Positions 1 to 12,300 of a stretch of 64,000 nucleotides of DNA are shown here, piece after piece. Each line of letters starts with the position of its first letter. Within the stretch, counting starts at the first letter, position 1. The notes below the pieces were generated by a model. The model saw nothing but the letters and a program-made list of their open reading frames with translations, was not told where the DNA came from and made no database searches. Source of the DNA: Tubulanus polymorphus. Lineage: Eukaryota; Nemertea; Palaeonemertea; Tubulaniformes; Tubulanidae. The position numbers and the translations under genes were made by a program. The stretch is taken from assembly GCF_964204645.1 (NCBI RefSeq), contig NC_134029.1, positions 19,612,450-19,676,449 on the forward strand, given 5' to 3'.

Positions 1-162
1 GTCAATAACAATCTCGGGTGATGCTCTCATGTACGATCCGTGAGACGATTTCAGCATCTACATACTGCCTCCGTAATGGCGGCCGCCGCACCTTCTAATG
101 AGAAATGTTATTTTCTTTTCCGTCGCAGTCGTCGTTTTTATCGGCGTCGTTGTGTTTTGCAG
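1..162 (+). other. 3' end of an intron of the Ig-domain gene
   Basis: Sequence upstream of the first readable exon. It ends in a pyrimidine-leaning stretch and TTTTGCAG. The frame is open from 40 but the translation of 40-162 does not resemble an Ig domain, so I treat it as intron. A second AG at 126-127 is a weaker acceptor. Confidence 0.55.
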
Positions 163-367
163 GTGGTGTGGACGGATAAAAGTCACCAAACGTTAACGTA
201 CAACGATCGGAGAGTCGTCGACGACAGTAGAATCAGTATCGAGCGACCGTATAAAAAAGAATGGAACCTGGTGATTCGAAGCGTGCAGCACAGCGATCAG
301 GGTATCTATCGGTGTTCAGTGAACACGGATCCCGTAAAAAGTAAAGAAATTTACCTCAAGATAAAAG
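163..367 (+). CDS. Exon: second half of Ig domain 1
   Basis: Starts after the acceptor TTTTGCAG (AG at 161-162) in phase 0 and ends before the donor GTAAGA at 368, leaving one base (G) for the next codon. It begins VVWTDKSHQTL, which holds the C-strand Trp of an Ig V-type fold. It then has RISIERP and WNLVIRSVQHSDQGIYRC, whose last part is the D-x-G-x-Y-x-C signature of strand F, followed by NTDPVKS. The NTDP motif just after this Cys is characteristic of lachesin/DIP/dpr first Ig domains, where this face mediates partner binding (family knowledge). The partner Cys of strand B must be on an upstream exon, because there is an intron between strands B and C. The open frame runs back to position 40 without a stop, so a different acceptor (AG at 126-127) cannot be fully excluded. 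Confidence 0.85.
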
Positions 368-3300
368 GTAAGAAAGTCCCACTCGAAAATTCCCCTATAC
401 GCGGCGCTTTCGCAATTTAGCACGTGCTACTACGCATTTCCGTTACTCGCTATGTAAATGTGAAGAATTTGAATGCCACCCTGTTCCATTTAATCATTCA
501 ATGAATTAGTTCATTAAGCCCAATGCACACGAAGCGTAGAAACAGGGAAACGTTGAACTGAAACACGAAATCAAACATGTTTGATCTTGGAAACATTAAA
601 CGCATACGACGCAGGGAAACGCTCGGAAACATGTTCCTGTCTTCTGTTTCCGTGTTCCCATGCGTACAGGGAAACGCTCGGAAACATGTTTCTGTCTTCT
701 GTTTCCGTGTTCCCATGCGTACAGGGAAACGCTCGGAAACATGTTTCTGTCTTCTGTTTCCGTGTTTCCATGCATGCGTACAGGGAAACGCTCGGAAACG
801 TGTTTCTGTCTTCTGTTTCCGTGTTTCCATGCATGCGTACAGGGGAACGCTCGGAAACGTTTTTCTGTCTTCTGTTTCCGTGTTCCCATGCGTACAGGGA
901 ATCGCTCGGAAGCATGTTTCTGTCTTCTGTTTCCTTGTTTCCATGCGTCGTGCTATACCTGTGAATAAAGTTTAAAAAAAAACAATGCATATATGGACAC
1001 AGCTAGTTGCTTATTTAAAGCATATCGCTCACAGTGATTCTGATGGAAAAGCCGTCGTCGATGCCGAATACCTTCCATATTCATTTCTATACATGTATAC
1101 AGCTTTCCGCCGAGAGCCCTCGAATCTGCGTATATGAATTTTTATTTCTCGATGGTACACATTTCTCGCGCATAACTGACGCGCTACGCGGCCGACAAAT
1201 GATCGCCGCGAAGAGCCGCCGTTGTGACAGTTCGGCAACGTTCGGGATTATCAAAACTCTCTTCGCAGCAATTATACGAGGATCCCATCTCTCATTAACC
1301 GCAATCCATCTCCGCCAGTCGCCGTTCGGCTGTATCATCTGCCGACTGTTAGCAATCGTTGAAGAATTTCACTTGACCGTCCGCTCGCGCGCTCGCTGAT
1401 CAAGATGAATTGTCTCGTCGACGATATATAACAGCGTCAATTGATGCTAATAGCTGACGAGGCATTTATTTGCCCGACAACCGGCAAAGGTTACAACGAC
1501 AACTGTCGGATGCTGCGCGCGGTGTGTCGGGTCATTTCGTGGCTTATCGGTACGCAATCGACGCTAGCTCTGATGGAAATGATAATGATCAACTTACACT
1601 TTCGCTTAATGAATGAATCCTTCAATCTCGTTAGCTTCTGACTCGAATCACGCAAAAGCAGCGTTTAATATAGAGCTGCCAGAATTCACACAATCCATTA
1701 CTGTTGCTTTTCTCCGACTATAAACCTAAATCGTCTATAGGTTTCCATGCAATATTTTGTTTTCCAAATGTAGGGTTTTCGCCGATTTCGCCGGGGTATT
1801 CGAAAAACACCGGGAATCGAAAAAACGCCTAACGCCCGATTCTAGAAAATTCAGTGAAATTTACCTACATTCTGAGAAAAACTTATATATTTTTTTTTTA
1901 TATATCTTAAGTTTATTTGCCGTAAAAGCTGAGCGGCTGGTTGTAGCTCCATAACAAACTAAATCACACCCACTGGAGTCAGGCGGGGGACTGATCAATT
2001 TTAGAAAATAGAATATTTGAATTTTAAATTACAGGATAATGAAACATAATAACTTGCGCAACTTATTTGAATTCTCGTCGATTTAGCAAATTTAAAAGGA
2101 TTCGAGATATTATAGATAACGGTTGAGGATAATTTGAAAAAGCTATTATATAGGGCCTTATTAGTTCTGCATTTGAAGCGTATATATTTTCAATCAAAAA
2201 CAGCATTTTCGCCTAGCACTCGTCGTTTCGCTAATGGATGAAATTGACTGAAATTTAAGTGATATTGTGAGTATCGGCAAATGGAACTGAATAAGGTTTT
2301 TTTTTAGGAATCAGGCGTTGTGCATTTTCCGATTCGGCCTTTTCGAATACCGGTTTCGCCGAACGTTTTCAGCAACGAGGAAAGGGCGGCAAAATCGATG
2401 TAGTTCCCTCGCTTTGCCAGCATCTACATGTATATAATATGATCTCAACGGAGCCGAGTGAACTATTAATGATAACAAACAAGAAAAAATACTATTGGCA
2501 ATATGTTTGTCGCGGCATACCACTTCAATATGATTGTTATTTTAGTTTGGTATATCTTCGCGAGGATCGAAACGCACTTTTTCCGAATCGACTATACTGG
2601 ACCTCATTAGTTTAACTAGGACAGCAAGTTGATATTGATGGATGTTGCATATTCCATATGGATCGAACTCATTTCTCTGAGTACTCTCCACTGTTCTTTG
2701 TCAGATGTCCGTGGCATATTATGGCTGATGAGTTTTCGTCGATAACATAAACACATTTTCGGCATTAGCAACTTATCAGAATATTGCGTCGTGGCCGATT
2801 GCCAAGTTGGAGAGGTTCTCGTCCAAACTGTTTCATATGGAAAATCACGTGTCTTCATATTTGTTCGGATATTTGGCGACGAACTTACCGCCGACCGACA
2901 ACGACTACCTGAGAGTTTACACTATAGCCGCTAGCATGGAGATAATAGTCTCGCTGTCAATAAACATATATACGACAGGTCTGGATATAACAGAAAGAAG
3001 ATATTGTGTATCTTTGTCAGGTGGATCATCATCATATTCTAATCGAAGAATTGTCTCTAAGTGCATTGATGTTCATCTGAGTTAGTTCTCGGGGTACAAT
3101 AAAATTACATAAGCTTACATTCCTAAACGTATTATGGTAGCCATTTATGGCCATTCTTCGGTCAGTAAGATCGAATGATCGATTCGACTCTCAGCATTAT
3201 ACCATCATGGAGAGGTTGAGGCCCAGCTTCGACAGCTTAGACTATATATGTCCAGACTATATCCTACAACTCCTAGAACAACCTAAGAGCTGAGATGCCA

Positions 3301-6300
3301 CAACCGAGGTCAACTGAAGACAGAGCGCCACCTGTCTTCCTGGCGACCGGACTGCCTGGTCGCTGTTGGACTGATTGCTCCTGACTCCTCAGGATGTACC
3401 AGCTACTGAGGGGACAGATGATGATGATGATGGTATCCTACAAATCTTTGAAAAATTCCTATTCATTATAATCCAGTCTAACCGTTGCTGAGATTGAAGG
3501 ACTTTCGCACCTGCAACCGAGCCTACGTACCATTGATTGAATGGAGGAGCGTCATTGGCCGAGTCTTTGAATTCAATAAGTGCTTCGTGTTTTCTATATA
3601 GTTTATTGTTGCTGTTACGATACTCGACGTCGAGAATAACGTCGACCAGTTTCGTACGTATATAGTGCGCCGGAGCGATTTCAATATAAATCAAACTCCG
3701 CAAGACCGAGGAGCAAGAATAATCGCTGACATAATCCGACGAGGCAGTTCTCATACGAGGATGCTACATTAGAAAGCTATTACTCTTGCATGGATGATAG
3801 TAGAACAGACAGATCGCCTAGTGAACATGTCATATCAAACACCATGGTCACTTAGAGCATGTATAATTCATGATGCAAAGTCTGATTGGCGTAAGATTGA
3901 TAGACGGCGTTCTGTTATACGTGCGTAGTCTCTATAACAAACAAAAAACGGCGACCCGGTAACGTTCTCGCCTTTATCATATCCACGCGCGAAAAAGAAC
4001 CCTTTGAGAATTGAAAATGAAAGCTTTGGTTCAATAGCTTTTCAATGCTGAATGGCGTGTGAGTTCGTGGAGTTCTTGTGTGCGAGGAATCAAATTTCAA
4101 GCGTCGTCAATTATTCTTTACTTCTTTTTTACTTCTGAAGATAGAGACCGCGATCGAGGAAGAGAAACTTTGAAACGAAGAGACGTTTATATTGAAAGAC
4201 GGGAAACATTGTTCCGTACGCAGTGTTCCGAGTTTCTTCGCTATTTCTGTTCTTTCGCGTCTTGTCATCTATCGATGACTCAAACCACATCAAACTCGTA
4301 TCAAGGGCCTCGGGATGTGATGGCTGGCATTTTGTTCCGTCAGTTCGAATCGGCATTTATATCGTTTTGTCAGGCAATGGACCGCTCTAGTAATTTAGAT
4401 GATTCACGACGTAATGAAGTTGGCTCTGGCCGAGGAGCATGCTTACTTAACGTTTTGAACTTCGTCGTCGCGAACCGGGGCATGATTAGACGCGATAGTC
4501 GTCATTTTCTGGGAAAGAAAAAAAAAGATGAAGCCGATAAAATGCAGATATTTTCATCGTCTGTTGATCGATAAGAGAAAGGGCAATCCGGATTTCCGCG
4601 CTGTTATATAGCTTAAACTTCAAACCGAAAAGCTCACACGAGTTTGCATTCGCTTTTGCGTATACAGGTTTTACTTCTTTGACACAACGATGCGCAGTGT
4701 TTGACGGAGATTTCTTCGTAGATACTTTGTTTGCAGTTCACCGAGCGGAAGGATTTGCCAAAGCGCTCGCATCGATTTTAGATTTAAGCCGTCTGATGGA
4801 TGTCTCGAATTCTTTGCCCACACCGTCTTAATGACATACTATATAGATCTCGAGAACGCTGCGCGCGTTAACATCTTTTCCAGCCATACCTCTTTTCTTC
4901 GAACAATGACCTGGTTTTTTTCACCTGATTCAAATCGTCGCCATTACTCGTCTTTTCCTGTTATTTTCTCCGTGTATATCACATAAAACTCACCGAAAAA
5001 ATACACTCTCATTTTCTAGATTTTGAGTTCTTAAATTTCTGCTTAACTCTAACACCAGGAACAAAAGATAAGAAAATGGAAATTAAAAATAAAAGACACT
5101 CTCATTTTCTAGATTTTGAGTTCTTTAATTTCTACTTTACTCTACCACCAGGTAAAATAGATAAGAAATGAAATTTGCGACCCACTCCCATTCCATGCAG
5201 ATTTTTTGGTGATTCGACAATTATATGCGAACCCCCTGCATATACCAGTCGATAAAGTCTGGTAGGTGAACTTCACGGGAATGTTCCAGTTCCAAATTGA
5301 TTTTTACCTCGACCCCTACGTGCGAAAACGTTCACATTTTTCCATTTGCCCTGGAGAACACAGGAAAGTGCGAATCATTTCTCGTCTTGGATACGGAGAT
5401 GATTTAAAAGTCTGTATACTGTATAAGCGTCTGGACTGAGCCGCATAATTAACTTTCACGCGTATTATAACCGTCGTTGAATATTTTATGATCGCGTCTT
5501 CAATCGTTATACGCGCAGTCGCCGACACGGCGGCCGTCTGCGATAGAAAAGAAAAAAACGCCGCCTGCTAATCTAACAGGAGACCGGCCGGCTTCTTTGC
5601 GATGAGTATCTCTGTCTCTTTCGTTATTAGCGCTTTGGGAGACATCTAGAGCTCGCGTAAACCGATTCGAAATGACATCTCTGACTTGAGAATTATGAAT
5701 TTCTACAGGATATTCATCGATCGCTTCCGGGTGACGTCATTAGATGAATGATTCGAAATACGACTGTTTTTTTTTCGTTACCCGCCAACCGAGCCCCGAA
5801 ACCGGAGTATAGATATTTTTAAACCGGATGAACTGCTTATTGAATTTGTTTGGCTTTGAGGGCTGTTGTGTAAGGAGTGTGCGACTTATTGCAATATCTC
5901 GTCGCCGATTGAAGATTTATTGTCCTTCCCGTGTAAGGCAATGTTCAGCGCAGAGGCGTCATTTTCCTGCATATTTCTTCGCCGTCAAAATGTCCGTTAT
6001 TCTTCTGCATCGTCTTCGAGAATCACCAGTAAGAGGCCGGAGGATCGGTAACCAATCCAAGTTCCTGGAAGTGGAAAATTGGGTGGTGTTGACTTCCTTT
6101 GGCCTCTCCTCTGGGTTGAAAAAAAAAATCGCTCGAACTTTTTTATACCCCTGAGTGGCACTTCTGTGTGGGGAAAACGTTTAAAAATACACAAAAAGTA
6201 ACTTAATAAATTTTGCAGTGCTCCGACTCATAAAGAAAAAAAATGATTTCAGAAATAGGAAAAGAAATATGTCTGATGGCGTCTGTTATGTTTGCTTTGT

Positions 6301-9300
6301 TATTGAGGAGTGTATTAACTCAGATGGGAACGTTCAATCGTCTCGCCAATATATAAAACAGTACCCTCACGATATCTGCCACTTAAGCTTAAAAAGTATT
6401 CATTTATGAGAACTTCCGAACGCTTCCGAACATTTATATTTAGTTGAACATTCGACCTCAATCATCCACAGAGAAACAAAAATCTAAAAAACCCTGAAAT
6501 TCCATATCTATGCCGCTTTTATGTTTTCATAAATCTGGCGCTCCCTTCGGGTACTGTTTTTTAAATTAATTTGTCCATTATTTCGATGATATTCACTTTT
6601 ACCGGTAAAAGCTTTTATCGCGCATTCAAACGTCCTTGAACCATCATAGTATGACCTATGTTACCCAGCACAAGAAAATTCCTACGTTCTTCAAGCGTTC
6701 TCGATTTACCGAAGCTAGTTAAAGTCAAAGTAAAAAAAACTGTATTGATCCCTATGAATACAACGTTAACATAGGTTTAGTACAATAAAGTATATGAAAA
6801 AAAGTTAACCACACATTACGAACGTGCAATAAACGGAAATATACAAAACCGAAGATAGACACATTGTTGGTGATACTACAGGCGAGAATACTGACTCATG
6901 AAATTTCATTTTTCCGATTTGTGTATTTTTCTCTAGTTCCACCGAAAATAATCGAATCTCAATCGAGCAACGACGTGATCGTGAAAGAAGGCGACACGGT
7001 GCAACTCGTGTGCAACGCTACCGGGGTGCCACTTCCCACCATTACCTGGTATCGTGTGCCGTCGAAAGACAGCGGTGCCGAGAAAGAAAGTGAGTACAAT
7101 ACTGTGTTTTCCTTTTTTGTTTGTGTGATTTTTAACCATTAAGCCCGGAAGCGCACACGACGCAGGGAAACATGGAAACAGTGCCCAGTTCCATAGTCAT
7201 GGCTTAGACTTAAGACCAATCTAATACCATCTTAGCTCTATAACCAATCTGACGACTTAAGACCAGTCTTAAAATCTAAGACCATTTTTTTACTCATGTC
7301 TCAACTAAGGAACCAGCTCCAGGGGGCAAAAAGCATGTTTCCCTGTATCGCGAGCGTTTACGCGTAACACGAGAAACATGGTTTCGGGAAACAATGCTAC
7401 CGAGATGAAACATGTATGTTTCCGTGTTTACCTGCGACGTGTGCTTTGGGCTTGTATGCCCATCGAAAAAATCGATATCTGCAATAGTGCTGAGATGAAT
7501 ATAACTCTTTTCGAGTCGGTTCGAATAGCATAGGGTGTGTTAGGGCGTTAGAAACTGATTTTCATTCTTTCAATACGGGCCCATGGGTTCTTTTTCATTT
7601 ATGCCATTCACGGTGAATTAAGGTCATCATCTAATGTCACAGAGATACCCTTTAAAATCATGGTTATACGACTACAGTAGGCAGTAGGGAGTAGTACAGT
7701 AGGGAAAGGCGTTGAATTGTGGCAAGGTGGTCTTGATTCTTGATGCGTCTCGGTCTTTCTGGATCCTTATCTTCAGTTGGCGATTGTAATATTTCCGCCG
7801 AATTAAATCCTCATTTTATACTCGCACATTTAATTGAATAACGGAATTCTTTTTTTTTCGTTATAGGAATCGGCTTAAACGGCGAAATGATAATAATACA
7901 TAACATTTCGCGTTATTGCGACGATCACTACGAATGTATCGCCAGCAACGGAGTCAGTACCGACGTCGGCAGAAAAATGAAAGTCACTGTCCATTGTAAG
8001 TATCTGCAATGAACGACAACTAACGCTTTACTTTTGCATTTATAACGAAAATTGGTGATTACTGTATAGCTCTTCGGCTAAAGCGTTAGCAGAAATACGG
8101 AATGTGTTTTCCGATGATATCGAGTCGTTAAAGGGAGAGATATTCGTTATTAGTTCAAGAAGGCCAAGTTTGCAAATTGTCTGATTCTGCTATTACCAGC
8201 AACTCGGTATAAGCGGTTGATATCGGATGTTAAGTATTGTCAACTTATGAAGTCGTCGCTGCCGAGTTCCTACGGAAATAGATGAATGAATGATACATGT
8301 GAAAAAAATGCCACCGTTAATGGACTGTTTATGCGCGTGGTACTTCTGGCTGCTGCTAGCAGATGCATCCGAAACAAAGCTTTCGATAGTATCATCTCAT
8401 CGACGATCGTTAACTACGATAGATGAATGAAATAGATAACGGAACGAAACACACGCCGCAGAAACTATCATGTTTAGAAAACAGCCCACACATTGCCCAC
8501 GTTCTAATCGCTTTGATGTTTCAGTCTCGGAAGATTAGTTTCTTGAATCGTCTGTGCCTATTTGTTCGTAAACCATAAAAGAACAAGCTGTGAAGATGCG
8601 TTTAGCGATGATGTAATTTCCGTGTGTTTTTTTCGCTGCTAGAGCAATTTACCGAGCTTAATACGTTTCGAATGAATGGAAATCTCCACCTACGTCGCAG
8701 CTCTTATGAGATTAGGTTTTAGTGATATTTGTTGGATAATTTGCGTTTATTCTGGGGCCAAAGATATCGGTGTAAATGTAGTTTGAAATGAATTAGACGA
8801 ATCAGTGCTAAATCCACACACAAAAGAAACGTTCTGTACAAGATTTTTTTGGTTTTCAAATATGGCTTCCACGAAGTTATAAAAAACATTGCAGTATCAC
8901 TAGTGAGCAACGATGGCTAGCATGCTCCCTTCTACGAATATATAACATGTAGGTTAGCAATAGGTCTTCTATCAAAAGGCACCATACAGGGACGGAACCA
9001 GGGGGACTTATGAGACTTGTACTAGTCCACAAAATCTTGTGCCCTTTTTCATTTTGTCATCAAACAAAATAGTTTTGCATATCAGTGCCGTAGTATACGC
9101 TTCCTGCCTTTTTGGACATCGATGTGCCTTTGGGATGTGGCAAGTCCGTTAAAACAGTATTTAAGAACAGCTGAGGTCTACAGTTTGATTATAGCCCCTC
9201 AATGCGGAGTGACCTAATTTTGCCAAATTTCGAACGTCAAAGTGTCCTTTTGGGATGTGACAATTTCTTTAAAATTAGAACCCAGATCCGCCCTATGCAG

Positions 9301-12300
9301 TATGATCGATATCGTCTCTCATGGCCGTCGCTAATTTGAGTGCTTCAATCCATTTCAGTTCCTCCAGAAATCCGCCTTCCAAACCGCCGAATCGGGCAAT
9401 CTTTGAAACTGCAAACGATGCTCGAATGTGAAATAACGGCGAACCCGCATTACCGCAGTTACTGGCTGCGCAAAGGCCAGGAAGTAATCACGACGGACAA
9501 GTACCAGGTGGACATGTACGACGCCGGCGATCGGACGAAAACGCTTACGCTGACGATCACAGGCCTCGAGCCGGAAGACTACGGCGACTACAAGTGCGTG
9601 TCTCAAAACTCGCTGGGATACGATGAAAAAGTGATGGAATTGTACGGTAAGATCTCGCCGGATCGGCTGTTTGAAATTATAGATTGCGAAACCAGAGCAA
9701 CCTGACCAAATTGGGTACCGGCAACGCTACTGTGGCATGCGACTATCCACCAGGTTCGCTATAGTTGGGTAATCGCGCTTCAATTTCCTTCTACGTTTCA
9801 ATTAAAATGTGAATCGACATTTTTCATTGTTAGGTCAATTATCAGTGAAATCGATACCATACGCCGAGTAAAAAGGCGAATGTTATATCTATGCGTTGAC
9901 TTGTTTGATAATCTTTGGTTTTAGAAGCCTAAAATCAGTTTCAAATATCATAGAAAATGAACTCTTATTTTCACTGTGAATATTGCCGAGTGCCGGTACC
10001 CCCCATTGTCTCATCAGCGTCACATAACTGGAAATAACTGCTTTAACTACGTTTTTCAATTTATCTGAATAACGCCATAGATTCAGATTTAGATGCAGCT
10101 CCATTGTCGCAAACCACACACGGACAAAAAGAAACACTGTTTCAATCTATGTTTTACCTCTCGGAAACATTGTTTCCCGAAATAAATTATTCTCGTAAAC
10201 GCACACGGCACGAGAAACATGTTTCAATCTCCTTTTCCAGCGTTTCTCTGCTCGTGTGCGTTGAATTTCGTAGAGAATATTTAATGGGATTAAACGGCTA
10301 ATTGTATGTATCATTTTTTTCGATAAACTGATCTTACCTTACTAATTTGATGTCACCCCTTAATTACAGAATACACAGACACCTTACCGAAATATCAAAT
10401 CAAACCGGATGATAAAACGGACGACAAGAAAGATAAGGAGAATAAGATAACCGAAAAAGCTAAAGCGACTCCTCGGACGATGATAGACGAGAAACAAGGA
10501 CCGCCATATATAAAAGGTAAAGTATCTTACTGATTGAAGGGTATGTTACTGATACGATACGTTTGAAAAGCTACTTAGAGTTCTGCGGATTAGATTATGT
10601 TTGGCATTCCCGAACAGTAGCCTGTCTCGTATTACTGACATGCCCCCATCAAGCGAATCATCTAAAACTCAACAATTTGCCGATATTTATTTTCAATTTT
10701 CTTCCGTAATTTCAATGATCTTACGTACTTGTTTTTCGTAAACATTCGAGCCAGGTGCTTCGACGCACGCGATTACATTGTTTCGGTGTTGATATCTTCG
10801 GCGCTGGGATTTCCTACTTTTTCCGAATCGTCGCCAGCCATGACAAGATGCCGAACCGCGCCGCGATTTCAATAGGCAGCGACGAAGCGGCATACAATAT
10901 CGGTTGCGTCCGTGTATACACACACACCTATTAGTTTCATTTATTCATGCTAAATTACATCCTGCCAAGTGAACGTTAAACCAGAAGTCGTCGAGTGGAG
11001 TCGAATCATTCGTCACGCAATTCAGCCTGACGTCTGTCAATAATTCAACGAACGACGCCAGTTAAAATTGTTTCAACGAATTCGTCTATATCGCCTATGA
11101 TAACGGTCCTATCATTCCCACTAACAGAAAGCTCATCCGTGATCTCTTTTCTGCATGGAAAGAGTTTAGGGATTGTTGTTTTGCGAACGTAGCAGCGTTA
11201 GAACCACCTACAAAATACTATATCCGTGTTGTGACGATAATGTGCGTAGACAATCCCGCAATTATAACGAAATAATGATCTTAAGTCCGAAAATGTTTCC
11301 TTGCGCTAGTAGTTTATTCAACTTTTCGACTATATTCTAATAGCTATCTTCAGGAATGCTGAATTACAACAAAAATTATGAAATATATATGTAATTTTTG
11401 TTGTAACTCAATATTCCTGAAGATGACTATAAGAATATAGTGGAAACGTTGAATTAACTACTAGCTCAAGGAAACATCTTCGGACTTAAGATCATTTTTA
11501 CAAGCAGCGTTATGGTTCCAAAAAACTATGTATATGTGGAACTGATCATCAATAATTGAATACAAAATTAACGCCATCTTTCGAAATTCTTTCATTGAAA
11601 CAGAGCTTATCATCTGCAATAATGTGAGTCATTTTGAAAAATTCCCAGAAAAAAATCATCTTGAATCTTTTCTAACCGCGATACTGTCTCAAATGATTCT
11701 TAAATGATTCCCGTGATAATTTGTTGAATCGTAGTTACTGCCTGGCAGCTATCTTGATGCAAATGCTCTTTTCGTCTACTGTGGACTAATCACAGAATAC
11801 CTAGTACGATAACCACACTCAAACGTGATGAGCAGATGTTTCAATTTTCAGGTTAATCGCAGTTACATGTCATTGTTCAGTCAGAACTCACAGAAGTTTA
11901 AGCTTATGAAAACACATCACAGAAAATGCTACCAACAATGAACATCAAAGATGACATCTGATACGATGCTTTGTTACGTGATACGTATCAAATTGACACA
12001 ACACATCAGAAAACCACATAATATATACAAGATATTCATACAGATTTATCCTGTAATCTAAAAAGTTCATAGTTCCCATTTTGGCAAAGCCCAAATCGCT
12101 CTATAGTCAAAATCTCACATTATAAAACGGCGTATACCAAAAAGGCTCGATTTTCAGAGTGAAATAAAAGTTGCTAATCAATTTTTATGAGCATTTTCCA
12201 ATCCGTCACATTGCAAAGACATTTCAAGCGAACATTAAGGGTAGAATACACCCGTAACAAAATAAAAAACGAATACACGATTTTCGTGATGACGTCCGCG

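Larger units (their letters stand above)
368..6936 (+). other. 6.6-kb intron of the Ig-domain gene
   Basis: Between the exons at 163-367 and 6937-7089. It holds the GAAAC-rich fold-back element with minisatellite (513-957) and a two-copy tandem repeat (5003-5190). Open frames in it, including 171 codons at 4059-4574 and 121 codons at 3389-3754 (minus), have no recognisable domains. I see nothing else supportable in 960-5000 or 5190-6936 beyond a short (GAT)n run near 3418. Confidence 0.75.

Noticed and set aside
612-949. Regularly spaced repeats resembling a CRISPR array
   Set aside because: The units are contiguous and near-identical over their full length, with no variable spacers, and the DNA is eukaryotic.
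498-990. Seven overlapping frames of 97-148 codons on both strands
   Set aside because: All arise from the 55/59-bp tandem repeat, which happens to lack stops in most frames; the products are mutual shadows with repeated Cys/Phe or Arg/Lys words.
3389-3754. 121-codon minus frame
   Set aside because: No recognisable family; Ser-rich end comes from a (GAT)n run.
4059-4574. 171-codon plus frame, the longest outside the LINE
   Set aside because: Low-complexity Arg/Asp stretches, no domain, no splice or signal features, lies within an intron. Chance frame most likely.
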